Source: Lachnospiraceae bacterium (GTDB lineage Bacteria; Bacillota; Clostridia; Lachnospirales; Lachnospiraceae). Taken from it: a stretch of 64,000 bases of DNA. Where the stretch lies: NCBI GenBank assembly GCA_024404675.1, contig JAKSPO010000001.1:372001-436000 (forward strand), given 5' to 3'. Made by a program: the position numbers and the translations under genes. A model generated the notes under the pieces. It was not told where the DNA came from, did no database searches, and saw only the letters and a list, made by a program, of their open reading frames with translations. The first letter of the stretch is position 1, and each line of letters starts with the position of its first letter. Below, one piece after another: positions 1 through 9,237 of the stretch.

Positions 1-230
1 ATAAAGCCTACGATTCCGAAGATTTTAGAAAGACAATCTACCGTATCATCGTAATCGTAGCCCTCCGGACAATCCACATAGATTCTTCCCTGCTCCTTCG
101 TAACCTTGTACTCACCAAGCATGGAAAGATTCTGTCTGATCTGATTTACGAGGCAATCCTCAAAATACGAACGGTTCTTGCCCTTCAGACCAATCTCCGC
201 ATATTTTACCAAAAATGACTTATATTCCAT
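1..230 (-). CDS. thiI: ThiI, tRNA 4-thiouridine sulfurtransferase (N-terminal part, runs off the window)
   Basis: Only the first 76 residues are in the window; the gene continues past position 1. ThiI transfers persulfide sulfur to uridine 8 of tRNA, and in many bacteria also supplies sulfur for thiamine synthesis. The visible part opens with MEYKSFLVKYAEIGLKGKNR, the conserved start of the NFLD/THUMP RNA-binding region. The ATG at 230-228 follows a GGAG box and lies 10 nt after the stop of the cysteine desulfurase gene. That pairing fits the known need of ThiI for a NifS-type sulfur donor. The rhodanese or PP-loop domains cannot be judged from this fragment. Confidence 0.9.
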   Translation of the reverse strand, partial: MEYKSFLVKYAEIGLKGKNRSYFEDCLVNQIRQNLSMLGEYKVTKEQGRIYVDCPEGYDYDDTVDCLSKIFGIVGF

Positions 231-239
231 AACAATCTC

Positions 240-1436
240 CTATTTCACCGTATATTTCTGCAGCTTCGGAACAATCTCCGAAAGCCTGTCACAGGTCTCC
301 TCAATCTCAGAAAGCGTAGTTTCCGGGCAGAAGCTGAATCGAATCGTACTGCCAAGATAACAATCGGGAAGACCGATTGCCTTAAGCGTTCCGCTGATTG
401 CCGGATGATTCGAGGAGCAAGCAGAGCCGCTCGAAACATAAATTCCGTACTCCTCAAGGGAGTGCAACAGAACCTCGCTTTTACTGATAGAATCAAAGCT
501 TACGCAAAGCACATGCGGCGCCGTCATTCTGACACGCTCCGATAGAGAATGCGTGTCGGAAAGCTCCGAAAAGACCGCGTTAGGATGTGCAAAGGGCATG
601 TCTGCAAGTCTTCTGAGAAAAGCCTCCTTACAGGCATACATCTGCTCCATATACTGCTTCTGGTTCTGAAAATAAACCCGAACAGCCTCGCCGAGTCCGG
701 CGATTGCGGGTACATTTTCCGTGCCGGAACGCATATTATTCTGCTGACCGCCACCAAGAATCTCGGGAATGATGCGCACCTTGTCACGCTTATACAAAAA
801 GCCGCTTCCCTTCGGGCCGTGCAGCTTATGTCCGCTTACGGAAAGTAAGTCGATACCAAGCTTACCGGGTGCAATCGGAAGCTTACCGTAGCTCTGAATC
901 GCATCCACATGAAACAGAATATTCGCATTAAAATCATGCACCAGCTTCGCAGCCTCCGCTATCGGCTCCACTGCACCGATTTCGTTATTGACTGCCATGA
1001 TGGAAACAAGAATCGTATCCTTTCGAAGGCTGTTTTTAAGCTCCTCAAGACTTATTCGGCCATTCGCATCAACGGAAAGATACGTGACCTCAAAGCCCTG
1101 CTCCTCAAGGAATATAAGCGGATTATAAACGGATGCATGCTCCACAGAGGTGCTGATAATATGATTGCCGCTTCGCTTCTTCGCGTAGGCTCCGCCGAAA
1201 AGCGCTAAGTTGTTCGCTTCGGTGCCGCCGGAGGTAAGAATAATCTCCTTCTCCTCGCATTTTAACGATTTTGCGATCTGCTTCTTCGCTTCTCTTACAT
1301 AGGTATCCGCAACAAATCCCTTTCTGTGAAGGGACGACGGATTGCCGAAATCCTCGCGCATAACCTGTTCCATGATACTTACGGCTTCCTCACAAACTCT
1401 TGTCGTAGCCGCATTGTCGAGATATATTTCCTTCAT
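240..1436 (-). CDS. nifS: Cysteine desulfurase, NifS/IscS family
   Basis: This 398-residue PLP enzyme takes sulfur from cysteine as an enzyme persulfide and releases alanine. It starts with the family signature YLDNAATTRV. The PLP-binding lysine lies in SVSGHKLHGPKGSG, and the catalytic cysteine loop is SSGSACSSNHP near residue 345. The start codon overlaps the rsmE stop by 4 nt (ATGA), so the two are probably translationally coupled. thiI follows 10 nt downstream, so the likely job is sulfur supply for tRNA thiolation. Because no iscU or suf gene is nearby, a dedicated ThiI partner (like B. subtilis NifZ) is more likely than a general Fe-S role; this is inference. Confidence 0.93.
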   Translation of the reverse strand: MKEIYLDNAATTRVCEEAVSIMEQVMREDFGNPSSLHRKGFVADTYVREAKKQIAKSLKCEEKEIILTSGGTEANNLALFGGAYAKKRSGNHIISTSVEHASVYNPLIFLEEQGFEVTYLSVDANGRISLEELKNSLRKDTILVSIMAVNNEIGAVEPIAEAAKLVHDFNANILFHVDAIQSYGKLPIAPGKLGIDLLSVSGHKLHGPKGSGFLYKRDKVRIIPEILGGGQQNNMRSGTENVPAIAGLGEAVRVYFQNQKQYMEQMYACKEAFLRRLADMPFAHPNAVFSELSDTHSLSERVRMTAPHVLCVSFDSISKSEVLLHSLEEYGIYVSSGSACSSNHPAISGTLKAIGLPDCYLGSTIRFSFCPETTLSEIEETCDRLSEIVPKLQKYTVK

Positions 1437-2203
1437 TCCTCTGTGTCCTTCATTTCCTGCGCTATTTCCGCCCGAAGCATCAGATACGATAATACCGTAA
1501 GTCCTGCGGTCTCGGTTCTTAGAATACGACGTCCCAAGCTGATAATTTTCGCATCGTTCTCCATGGCTAATGTAATCTCTTCAGGAGAGAATCCGCCCTC
1601 CGGTCCTATGAATACCGCCACACTGATTCCCTCGCGAAGTTCCGAAATTACCTGCTCTGTGTAACGCATTCCCTCCGCATTCTCGTACGGAATCAAAATC
1701 ACGTCATAATTCTCTTTTGCGTACTGTATCGCTTTACGAAAGCTAAGAAGCCCCTCTACCTTCGGTACGATGCCTCTTCCGCTCTGCTTCGCGGCAGCCT
1801 CTGCGATAGCATTCCACCTTGTGAGCTTCTTCGCTTCCTTCTTCTCGTCTTCAAGCTTCGCGACGGAACGGCTGCATGCAACCGGAACAACGGAATAAGC
1901 GCCAAGCTCGACTGATTTTTCGATGATAAATTCAAGCTTATCCTTCTTTGGAAGTCCCTGAAAGAGACTAATCTTCATAGGAAGTTCTGTATTGCCTGCC
2001 TTACGTTCGAGAATCGTAAGCACTACCTCTCCGTCCCGAAACTGCGCCACCTCGCAGGAATACTCCATCCCCTCACCATCGCAAATAAGCAGGGTGTCTC
2101 CAACCTGCTTACGCAATACATTTTTTATATGATTATACTCTCCGTCTCCGAGAATAATCTCAGCTCCACCGATGCGAGACGGGTCAACATAAAAGCGTGG
2201 CAC
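1433..2203 (-). CDS. rsmE: 16S rRNA (uracil-1498-N3)-methyltransferase RsmE
   Basis: The protein has 256 residues, the usual length for RsmE. It methylates N3 of U1498 in the decoding region of 16S rRNA. The N-terminal PUA-like part begins MPRFYVDPSRIGG. The SPOUT/SAM-binding knot is seen in the C-terminal third as FIGPEGGFSPEE followed by LGRRILRTETA, both strongly conserved. It lies 12 nt after prmA, in the common Clostridial order dnaJ-prmA-rsmE, and overlaps the desulfurase start. Heat-shock control through read-through from the hrcA promoter is possible. Confidence 0.95.
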   Translation of the reverse strand: MPRFYVDPSRIGGAEIILGDGEYNHIKNVLRKQVGDTLLICDGEGMEYSCEVAQFRDGEVVLTILERKAGNTELPMKISLFQGLPKKDKLEFIIEKSVELGAYSVVPVACSRSVAKLEDEKKEAKKLTRWNAIAEAAAKQSGRGIVPKVEGLLSFRKAIQYAKENYDVILIPYENAEGMRYTEQVISELREGISVAVFIGPEGGFSPEEITLAMENDAKIISLGRRILRTETAGLTVLSYLMLRAEIAQEMKDTEE

Positions 2204-2215
2204 TTAAGCCTCCTT

Positions 2216-3205
2216 CTAATCGGGAAGCTTTACGACAAAGCTTGCCCAATCCTTCATATGCGTTACTTCGAGAATCTCATAGCCGCACGCCAGAAGTGCC
2301 TGACGTACTTCCTCCTCTTTCAGATAGATGATGCCCGAGCTGATGAAGATTCCGCCGGGTTCGAGAAATCTCTTTACAAGAGGTGCTAATGGTATAATAA
2401 CATCCGCGAGAATATTTGCAACAACTATCGGATATTTTCTTTCTTCAAAGGGCACACAGAATGCTTCATCATCAAGCATATTGCCGCATACAAACGAAAC
2501 CTTGCCCGGAAAAGGCTCGGTAAGCGAACCGTCATATAACGGAATATGGTTCACCGTAGCATTCTCCTTTGCGACTTCAACAGCAATCGGATCGATATCC
2601 GTACCGGTACAATCCAGAAGACCGAGCTTATGTCCGATGATCGAAAGGATACCGCTTCCGGTACCGATATCAAGCATACTCTGTCCTGGCTTTATGTACT
2701 TCTTCATGTTCAGAATAACAAGTCTTGTCGTCTCATGCGAGCCGGTTCCGAATGCCGTTCCCGGATCAATCTCAACAACCAACGCATCCTTATATTCTTC
2801 CTTCATCGGCTCCCAGGTTGGCTTAATGACAATATCCTCATCCACACGGAAGGACTTAAAATACTGCTTCCAGTTGTTGATCCAGTCCTTATCCTCCGTA
2901 ACGCCTGTCTCGATTGTGAGCTCTCCGAAATCGACAAAATCCTTATAGGACTCGATTTCCGAAAGAATCTCCGAAACACGGGCAGATACATCCGCATCCT
3001 CCTCGGTATAGCAGGTCACAACGGCCGAACGATCGTTGTCATCCAGCTCAGGAAGGAAATCGATGAACATCGCCTTCTTCTCCCGTTCCGTAAGCTGTAC
3101 GGTATCCACAATCTCAATACCGTCAAAGCCCAGGTCAAAAAGAATACTGCCGACATATTCCTCCGCATCTCTTGTCGTACGAATACGAATCACATTCCAC
3201 TTCAT
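2216..3205 (-). CDS. prmA: Ribosomal protein L11 methyltransferase PrmA
   Basis: A 329-residue SAM-dependent class I methyltransferase that trimethylates ribosomal protein L11. The substrate-recognition N-terminal domain occupies roughly residues 1-140. The Rossmann core follows with DPGTAFGTGSHETTR, then motif I as LDIGTGSGILSI, and NILADVIIPL as the motif IV region. It lies 9 nt after dnaJ, an arrangement widely conserved in Firmicutes. No stop or frameshift is seen. Confidence 0.95.
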   Translation of the reverse strand: MKWNVIRIRTTRDAEEYVGSILFDLGFDGIEIVDTVQLTEREKKAMFIDFLPELDDNDRSAVVTCYTEEDADVSARVSEILSEIESYKDFVDFGELTIETGVTEDKDWINNWKQYFKSFRVDEDIVIKPTWEPMKEEYKDALVVEIDPGTAFGTGSHETTRLVILNMKKYIKPGQSMLDIGTGSGILSIIGHKLGLLDCTGTDIDPIAVEVAKENATVNHIPLYDGSLTEPFPGKVSFVCGNMLDDEAFCVPFEERKYPIVVANILADVIIPLAPLVKRFLEPGGIFISSGIIYLKEEEVRQALLACGYEILEVTHMKDWASFVVKLPD

Positions 3206-3214
3206 AGCTTACCC

Positions 3215-4345
3215 TTATTTTCCGAAGAATTTCTTCTTTTTCTCACCGTCAGGAGACTTTCCGTCTACACTTTCGGCAAATGCACGCAAAAGCTCCTTCT
3301 GCTCATTCGTTAACTTCGTCGGTACCGAAACAATCAGGTTCACATAATGATCGCCACGGGTTTCCTCATGATGTACATGCGGAACACCTTTTCCGCGAAG
3401 TCTTACCGTCGTACCGGTCTGCGTTCCTGCCTTCAGCTCGTAGATTACATCACCGTCAATGGTCGGGATGATAATATCGCCGCCGAGTGCCGCCTGTGCG
3501 AACGTAATCTGCGCCTTCGAGTGCAAATCATAGCCGTCACGCTCCAAAAACGGATGTCTTGAAACGATGACATCAACCAAAAGACTTCCGCGCTCGCCGC
3601 CGTTAATTCCAGGCTCGCCCATGTTCGGAATGCGTACGCTCTGTCCCTCATCGATGCCTGCGGGAACGGAAACACGAATGGTCTTACGGGTGGTTACATA
3701 ACCGGTACCGTAACAATCCTTACATTTTTCCTTGATAATCTTACCGGTACCGCGACAGTCCGGACAGGTCTTCTGACTCTGGATCATACCAAGCATAGAC
3801 TGCTGCGTATACAGAATAGCACCCTGACCCTTACAGCGAGGACAGGTTTCCGGTGCAGTACCGGGCTTAGCGCCGTTACCGCCACAGGTCTTACATACAT
3901 CCTTAAGATTCAGTTCCAGATCCTTCTCACAGCCGAATACAGCCTCCTCGAAGGTAATGCGGATTGAAGTACGTACACTTGCACCGCTTCTCGGCGCATT
4001 GCTTCTCTGCGAGCTTCTTCTGCCGCCACCGCCGAACATATCGCCGAAACCGAACATATCAAAGATATCGGAGAAGCTGCCGGAGAAATCATACGCTCCG
4101 CCGCCTGCACCGCCGCCGTTTTCAAAGGCAGCATGACCGTACTGGTCGTACATCTGACGCTTCTGGGGATCGCTCAGGATGGAATATGCCTCGTTAGCTT
4201 CCTTAAACTTTGCTTCCGCCTCTTTATCACCGGGATTGGAATCCGGATGATACTTCTTTGCAACCTTTCTGTACGCCTTCTTAAGCTCGTCATCGGAAGC
4301 ACCCTTAGCGACTCCGAGGACCTCATAATAATCTCTTTTATCCAT
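3215..4345 (-). CDS. dnaJ: Chaperone protein DnaJ (Hsp40)
   Basis: Co-chaperone of 376 residues that stimulates the DnaK ATPase and delivers unfolded clients. The J domain (about 1-65) holds the HPD motif in [11 protein letters not shown] Gly/Phe-rich stretch follows near residues 75-105. Four zinc repeats are present: [24 protein letters not shown] and CKDCYGTG. The C-terminal client-binding domains follow. This is a complete type I DnaJ. It is separated from dnaK by 72 nt containing a perfect 9-bp hairpin that may reduce or process the downstream message. Confidence 0.97.
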   Translation of the reverse strand: MDKRDYYEVLGVAKGASDDELKKAYRKVAKKYHPDSNPGDKEAEAKFKEANEAYSILSDPQKRQMYDQYGHAAFENGGGAGGGAYDFSGSFSDIFDMFGFGDMFGGGGRRSSQRSNAPRSGASVRTSIRITFEEAVFGCEKDLELNLKDVCKTCGGNGAKPGTAPETCPRCKGQGAILYTQQSMLGMIQSQKTCPDCRGTGKIIKEKCKDCYGTGYVTTRKTIRVSVPAGIDEGQSVRIPNMGEPGINGGERGSLLVDVIVSRHPFLERDGYDLHSKAQITFAQAALGGDIIIPTIDGDVIYELKAGTQTGTTVRLRGKGVPHVHHEETRGDHYVNLIVSVPTKLTNEQKELLRAFAESVDGKSPDGEKKKKFFGK

Positions 4346-4373
4346 AAAAGCTCATTGCTCCTAAACTCAATTC

Positions 4374-4398
4374 GGGGCTGACCAATACAGTCAGCCCC
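4374..4398 (-). terminator. Intergenic hairpin between dnaK and dnaJ (attenuator or mRNA processing site)
   Basis: A perfect inverted repeat, GGGGCTGAC (4374-4382) and GTCAGCCCC (4390-4398), with a 7-nt loop. On the transcribed minus strand the 3' arm is followed by GAATTGAG, not a T-run, so it is not a classic intrinsic terminator. It could stabilise the 3' end of dnaK mRNA after processing, or partly attenuate dnaJ. The hairpin is seen; its role is inferred. Confidence 0.6.
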
Positions 4399-4417
4399 AA
4401 CCGTTACTGTTTCTGAA

Positions 4418-6277
4418 TTAGACTTCGCGATAATCACCGTCAACAACGTTATCGTCGTTGCCGCCGTTTCCGCCCTGGAAGCCGCCCATGTCAGGACCTG
4501 CAGCACCCTGTGCCTGTGCCTGCTCATACATCTTGCTGAACAGCTGCTGTGCGGAGTTCAGAAGCTTCTCCTTAGCGGACTTGATCTCTTCAATCTCGCC
4601 CTCGCTCATCACATCGGGATTGGTCTTTGCGATGATCTCCTTCAAACGGGTAAGATCCTCATCAACCGAAGCCTTCAGGGAAGCATCCAGCTTGTCACCA
4701 ACCTCTTCCATAGCCTTCTCGGTCTGGAATACAAGGGAATCAGCCTCGTTACGAACCTCAACGCCTTCCTTACGCTTCTTATCCTGTGCCTCATACTCAG
4801 CAGCTTCCTTAACTGCTCTCTCGATCTCATCGTCAGAGAGGTTGGAGCCTGCGGTAATGGTAATATGCTGCTCACGACCGGTTCCGAGATCCTTAGCGGA
4901 TACATTTACGATACCGTTTGCATCGATATCGAAGGTAACCTCAATCTGCGGAACGCCTCTTCTTGCCGGCGGAATACCATCAAGACGGAACTGTCCGAGA
5001 CTCTTGTTGTCCTTGGCAAACTGACGCTCACCCTGCACAACATTGATATCTACTGCAGTCTGATTATCTGCTGCAGTGGAGAATACCTGACTCTTCTTGG
5101 TCGGGATTGTGGTATTTCTCTCAATCAGCTTCGTTGCGATGCCACCCATCGTCTCAATGGAAAGAGAAAGCGGGGTAACATCCAGAAGAAGAATATCGCC
5201 TGCGCCTGCATCACCTGCAAGCTTACCACCCTGAATGGAAGCACCGAGTGCAACACACTCATCAGGGTTCAGGGACTTGTTCGGCTCATGACCGGTAAGC
5301 ATACGTACCTTCTCCTGAACAGCAGGAATACGGGTGGAACCACCTACCAGAAGAACCTTAGTGATATCGGAAGGAGTAAGTCCTGCATCACGAAGTGCAT
5401 TCTGTACCGGAACTGCGGTTCTCTCAACAAGGTCATGTGTCAGCTCATCGAACTTCGCACGGGTAAGGTTGATATCCAGATGCTTCGGGCCGTCTGCATT
5501 AGCGGTAATGAAAGGAAGGTTGATGTTCGTGGTTGTGGAGGAGGAAAGCTCCTTCTTAGCCTTCTCAGCTGCTTCCTTCAATCTCTGCAGTGCCATCTTA
5601 TCAAGACCGAGGTCAATACCCTCCTGCTTCTTGAACTCATCAATCAGATAGCGGGTAACTCTCTCATCGAAATCATCACCACCGAGTCTTGTGTCGCCAT
5701 TGGTGGAAAGAACCTCAATAACGCCGTCGCCGATATCGATAATGGAAACATCGAAGGTACCGCCGCCAAGGTCGTATACCATAATCTTCTGCTCCTTCTC
5801 GTTATCAAGACCGTAAGCAAGTGCAGCAGCGGTAGGCTCGTTGATGATACGCTTAACATCAAGACCAGCGATCTTACCTGCATCCTTGGTTGCCTGTCTC
5901 TGTGCATCGTTGAAGTATGCCGGAACCGTAATAACAGCTTCCGTTACACTCTCGCCAAGATATGCCTCAGCATCGCTCTTCAGCTTCATAAGAATCATGG
6001 AAGAGATCTCCTGAGGGGTGTACTTCTTATCATCGATTGCAACGCGATAATCGGTTCCCATATGTCTCTTGATGGAAGAAATCGTCTTATCGGAATTGGT
6101 AACAGCCTGACGCTTTGCAGACTCTCCGACGATTCTTTCACCGGTTTTGGTAAATGCTACAACAGACGGTGTCGTACGTGCACCCTCTGCATTAGAAATA
6201 ACGGTGGGCTGGCCACCCTCCATAACAGCTACACAGCTGTTAGTCGTACCGAGATCGATACCGATAATCTTACTCAT
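4418..6277 (-). CDS. dnaK: Chaperone protein DnaK (Hsp70)
   Basis: The 619-residue ATP-dependent chaperone. It begins [20 protein letters not shown], the ATP phosphate-1 signature. The nucleotide-binding domain carries [12 protein letters not shown] and [12 protein letters not shown]. The linker [12 protein letters not shown] leads into the beta-sandwich substrate domain and an alpha-helical lid. The tail is rich in glycine and asparagine and ends DGDYREV. The length is normal for Firmicutes. It lies 31 nt after grpE and is the third gene of the HrcA operon. Confidence 0.98.
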   Translation of the reverse strand: MSKIIGIDLGTTNSCVAVMEGGQPTVISNAEGARTTPSVVAFTKTGERIVGESAKRQAVTNSDKTISSIKRHMGTDYRVAIDDKKYTPQEISSMILMKLKSDAEAYLGESVTEAVITVPAYFNDAQRQATKDAGKIAGLDVKRIINEPTAAALAYGLDNEKEQKIMVYDLGGGTFDVSIIDIGDGVIEVLSTNGDTRLGGDDFDERVTRYLIDEFKKQEGIDLGLDKMALQRLKEAAEKAKKELSSSTTTNINLPFITANADGPKHLDINLTRAKFDELTHDLVERTAVPVQNALRDAGLTPSDITKVLLVGGSTRIPAVQEKVRMLTGHEPNKSLNPDECVALGASIQGGKLAGDAGAGDILLLDVTPLSLSIETMGGIATKLIERNTTIPTKKSQVFSTAADNQTAVDINVVQGERQFAKDNKSLGQFRLDGIPPARRGVPQIEVTFDIDANGIVNVSAKDLGTGREQHITITAGSNLSDDEIERAVKEAAEYEAQDKKRKEGVEVRNEADSLVFQTEKAMEEVGDKLDASLKASVDEDLTRLKEIIAKTNPDVMSEGEIEEIKSAKEKLLNSAQQLFSKMYEQAQAQGAAGPDMGGFQGGNGGNDDNVVDGDYREV

Positions 6278-6308
6278 ATACTAGTTTCCTCCTTGTATCA
6301 TAAAAAAA

Positions 6309-6944
6309 TTAATTGGCAACTTTTACCATGCTGAAACGAAGCACCGTGTCACGGTACATATACCCCTTCTGAAAATCCTCAACAACTATATTTTCACCGA
6401 CGGTATCGTCGTCAACATGCATCACAGCATTATGCAGATTCGGATCAAACGGCTGTCCGACAGCTTCGATAGCTTTCACGCCGGCGGATTCTAATGCCGC
6501 AAGCATCTGTCGATAGGTTTTCTCCATACCCTGTGCAAAGGGTTCATTCTTCTGCTCCTCGGAAAGCATCGAAAGCCCACGCTCGAAGTTATCCACTACC
6601 GGGAGAATCTTCTCAAGCATGCTCTTCGCTCCGACCTCAAACATCTGAGACTTTTCCTTCTCGGTACGATTCCTGAAGTTGATGAACTCAGCCTGCTGGC
6701 GAAGCAGCTTATCCTGCAGCTCGGCAATCAGATCGTCCTTTTCGGACTTCTTCTTGTCCTTCTTATCCTTCTTATTCTTCTTTTTATCACTGTCGGCAGA
6801 CTCCGTAGCCTCCTCATCAGGCTGTACCGTAGCTTCCTCGGCTGTCTCCTGCGTGGTAGCTTCCTCCGAAGCCTCTTTCGCAGTATCCTCGGTATTCTGT
6901 TCCGGCTCCTGCTCGAACTTTTCTTCGTCTGACATCATTGCCAC
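6309..6944 (-). CDS. grpE: GrpE nucleotide exchange factor
   Basis: GrpE releases ADP from DnaK. The product has up to 211 residues. The first 70 are very acidic and lysine-rich (EEATTQETAEE, then KKKNKKDKKDKKK), the variable GrpE head. A long dimerising helix with ELQDKLLRQQAEFINFRNRTEKE follows, then the beta domain. Start choice is open. A GTG at 6944 lies 5 nt after AGGAG and overlaps the hrcA stop (TAGTG). ATG codons at 6938 and 6935 lie 11 and 14 nt from the same box. Confidence 0.94.
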   Translation of the reverse strand: MAMMSDEEKFEQEPEQNTEDTAKEASEEATTQETAEEATVQPDEEATESADSDKKKNKKDKKDKKKSEKDDLIAELQDKLLRQQAEFINFRNRTEKEKSQMFEVGAKSMLEKILPVVDNFERGLSMLSEEQKNEPFAQGMEKTYRQMLAALESAGVKAIEAVGQPFDPNLHNAVMHVDDDTVGENIVVEDFQKGYMYRDTVLRFSMVKVAN

Positions 6945-7966
6945 TATTGCTCCTTTTTAAATATTCCGTCCAGATCGCTCATCAGATTACGAAGGGTTCC
7001 GACAACCTTTTCGTAGTCCATTCTTCTCGGTCCGAGAATGCCGATCTTTCCGTAAACACCGTCCTCCATATGATAGGTGGCGGTGACAAGCGTACAATCC
7101 TTGGTCGCCTCAATCGGGTTCTCCTCACCGATGTAAACCTGAATGCCGCGGTCGTTATCGCCTTCCTTGTACATAAGATCCGTCAGTGCCTTCTTCTCTT
7201 CGAGTGCATAAAGAAGGTTGCTTACGGTACCTGCTTCATTCAGCTCCGGATATTTGAAAATATTCGTAGAACCACTTGTGTAGGCTTCGAGTTCCTCTCC
7301 CTCAAGGCACTTCGCAACCGCATCCAAAATATCAGATATCAGCGTGGAATACCCGGAGGCCTCGGTACGAAGCTTCTGCATAACGCTTACATTGATCTCC
7401 TGAATATCAAGTCCCTGTAAGAAGGTGTTCATCATCAGGTTAAGCTTCAGAAGATCCTCCTTCGGAAGCTCCCTGTCACAGGCAACCATCATATTCTTAA
7501 TCACATTACCGTCAAGAACTACAACGCAAAGAATCGTATTCGCATCGACCTGTGTCAGCTGAATGAACTTAATCTTCTTACAACGGTAATGCGGAACGGT
7601 AATCATGGAAGCGTAATTCGTGCTGTCCGCAATCAAACGTGCGGCTTCCTTCAAAACGGTATCTAACTTCTGCGACTTCGCATTCAGCTCAACCTTCAAC
7701 TCATTCAGCTCGTCTTCCTTACTCTTTAACATCATATCGACGTAAAGGCGATAACCCTTATCGGAAGGAATACGGCCCGCGGAGGTATGCGGCTGAACGA
7801 TAAAGCCAAGCTCCTCCAGATCGGACATTTCATTACGAATGGTGGCGGAACTAAGATTCAAATCGGTATACTTTGAAATCGTTCTGGAGCCTACCGGTTC
7901 ACCGGTTTCCAGATAGTTCTGGATGATGGCTTGCAGAATCTTCAGTTTTCTGTCATCTAATTCCAT
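6944..7966 (-). CDS. hrcA: Heat-inducible transcription repressor HrcA
   Basis: HrcA represses groE and dnaK operons by binding CIRCE; GroEL activity is known to modulate it. I start it at the ATG 7966-7964 (MELDDRKLKILQ, about 340 residues), 6 nt after GGAG. The frame also has a GTG at 7993, but that codon lies inside the CIRCE operator and is unlikely to be used. The N-terminal winged helix includes TIRNEMSDLEELGF, the HrcA hallmark, followed by PHTSAGRIPSDKGYR. A GAF-like domain and dimerisation region follow. The gene is autoregulated by the operator directly upstream. Confidence 0.96.
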   Translation of the reverse strand: MELDDRKLKILQAIIQNYLETGEPVGSRTISKYTDLNLSSATIRNEMSDLEELGFIVQPHTSAGRIPSDKGYRLYVDMMLKSKEDELNELKVELNAKSQKLDTVLKEAARLIADSTNYASMITVPHYRCKKIKFIQLTQVDANTILCVVVLDGNVIKNMMVACDRELPKEDLLKLNLMMNTFLQGLDIQEINVSVMQKLRTEASGYSTLISDILDAVAKCLEGEELEAYTSGSTNIFKYPELNEAGTVSNLLYALEEKKALTDLMYKEGDNDRGIQVYIGEENPIEATKDCTLVTATYHMEDGVYGKIGILGPRRMDYEKVVGTLRNLMSDLDGIFKKEQ

Positions 7967-7986
7967 AGGCTGCTCCGTTTCGTTTG

Positions 7987-8013
7987 TTAGCACTCAAAAT
8001 CATCGAGTGCTAA
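7987..8013 (-). promoter_or_regulatory. CIRCE operator (HrcA binding site)
   Basis: The sequence is TTAGCACTC, nine spacer bases, then GAGTGCTAA: a perfect match to the CIRCE consensus in both arms. It lies just downstream of the hrcA -10 element and upstream of the hrcA start, so it covers the transcription start and leader. Bound HrcA would block initiation of the whole hrcA-grpE-dnaK-dnaJ unit. It is the only CIRCE I see in the window. Confidence 0.98.
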
Positions 8014-8024
8014 TATCTGGATAT

Positions 8025-8053
8025 AATGTAACACCGACACATCCATTTGTCAA
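8025..8053 (-). promoter_or_regulatory. Sigma-A promoter of the hrcA-dnaK operon
   Basis: Reading the minus strand, the -35 TTGACA (8053-8048) is perfect and the -10 is TACATT (8030-8025), with a 17-nt spacer. The CIRCE operator starts 11 nt downstream of the -10. Confidence 0.85.
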
Positions 8054-8076
8054 CAGTAAAATGAAGAAAAAAATAG

Positions 8077-8103
8077 AAAAAGGCAGCCCCAAAAAGGCAG
8101 CCC
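8077..8103. repeat. Two 13-nt direct repeats behind hemW, possible poor terminator
   Basis: AAAAAGGCAGCCC occurs at 8077-8089 and again at 8091-8103. The copies are direct, not inverted, so they cannot pair with each other. Within the second copy and its flank only a weak AAAGG-GCTG-CCTTT hairpin forms. The minus-strand transcript does run into T-rich sequence afterwards. This is the place where a terminator for hemW would be expected ahead of the hrcA promoter. Confidence 0.45.
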
Positions 8104-8118
8104 TTTGTTTCATTATTC

Positions 8119-9237
8119 TTATTCCATCAGCTCCGCAAGAATCGAATTGCTGACAAGAAAACCTTTGGTTGTAAAATAAAACCGGTCATAATCATGTGCC
8201 ATGTACCCGCCCTCGACATATCTGCCAAGTCTTGCAATCACATAGCCCGCGAAGCCTTCGCCGAACTCCTCGGCAAGCTCGGAATAGGAAATTCCTTCAT
8301 TCAGACGAAGCCCGAGCATGATTGTTTCGTTCTTCATATCCGTCATCGTAAGCTTCTCTTCGCTTTCGTAGCTAAGCTCACGCAAATACGCGTTCAGATC
8401 GGTTGTAACGCGGTACCTGGTTTCGTCAATCAGGGAAGATGCCCCAAGACCGATTCCAAGATACGGAATCCGCTTCCAATACCCGAGATTGTGCTTGCAG
8501 GCGTATCCCTTTCTGGCGAAATTGGAAATCTCGTACTGCGCATAGCCCTTCTTTGCCAGGAAGGAAACTGTACTTTCATACATCGTACCAACCGTCTCTT
8601 CGTCGGGGAACAACGAAGGATTCTCTTTATAAAGCTCATGAAAAGGCGTATTCTCCTCAACAATAAGCATATACGCGGAGATGTGCTCAGGATGAAGGAA
8701 GGAAAGCTGCGTAAGCGTCGTTTTCAGAGACTCAAGCGTCTGCCCGGGAAGCCCCATCATCACATCGATATTGATGTTATTGATGCCGGCCTTTCTCGCA
8801 TTTTCGAACGATTTAAGAAAATCATTGTAGGTATGAATTCGCCCGATTGCTTCAAGCTCGCTGTCAACGGCCGACTGAAGGCCAAAGCTTACGCGGTTGA
8901 TTCCAACACGCTTATATTCGACTGCCTTCGCAGGCGTCAGCGTGCCCGGATTAACCTCAATCGAAATCTCGGCATCCGGCAGCAGAAAGAAATTCTCGCG
9001 AATGCAGGCAAAAAGCTTATCGTAAAACCCGATTGGCATTAAAGACGGTGTTCCGCCGCCAATGAAAACAGACGAAACGTTATGCCCACCGTAATGCCTC
9101 AAATCACGGCATAGCGCATCCAGATAATTCCAGAAGCAATAATCCTTACCGCTGAAGGAAAGGAAATCGCAATAATTACATTTTCTTTTACAAAACGGAA
9201 TGTGAATATACAATTCCATCGCCTGCTTATTCTTCAT
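8119..9237 (-). CDS. hemW: HemW-like radical SAM protein (oxygen-independent coproporphyrinogen III oxidase family)
   Basis: A radical SAM protein of 372 residues. HemW proteins are heme-binding chaperones related to HemN, but without proven coproporphyrinogen oxidase activity. The 4Fe-4S motif is CKRKCNYC in [13 protein letters not shown]. The core continues with FIGGGTPSL and EVNPGTLT, and the HemN C-terminal domain closes the protein. HemN has a further cysteine after CxxxCxxC; here phenylalanine follows the next Asp, which favours HemW. The start overlaps the end of lepA, as in many Firmicutes. An internal ATG at 9219 is an alternative start. Confidence 0.9.
   Translation of the reverse strand: MKNKQAMELYIHIPFCKRKCNYCDFLSFSGKDYCFWNYLDALCRDLRHYGGHNVSSVFIGGGTPSLMPIGFYDKLFACIRENFFLLPDAEISIEVNPGTLTPAKAVEYKRVGINRVSFGLQSAVDSELEAIGRIHTYNDFLKSFENARKAGINNINIDVMMGLPGQTLESLKTTLTQLSFLHPEHISAYMLIVEENTPFHELYKENPSLFPDEETVGTMYESTVSFLAKKGYAQYEISNFARKGYACKHNLGYWKRIPYLGIGLGASSLIDETRYRVTTDLNAYLRELSYESEEKLTMTDMKNETIMLGLRLNEGISYSELAEEFGEGFAGYVIARLGRYVEGGYMAHDYDRFYFTTKGFLVSNSILAELME

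Noticed and set aside
4865..6334. 489-codon open frame on the plus strand opposite dnaK
   Set aside because: It mirrors the biased codon use of dnaK, has no family likeness or ribosome-binding site, and its cysteine/asparagine-rich product is typical of antisense frames.
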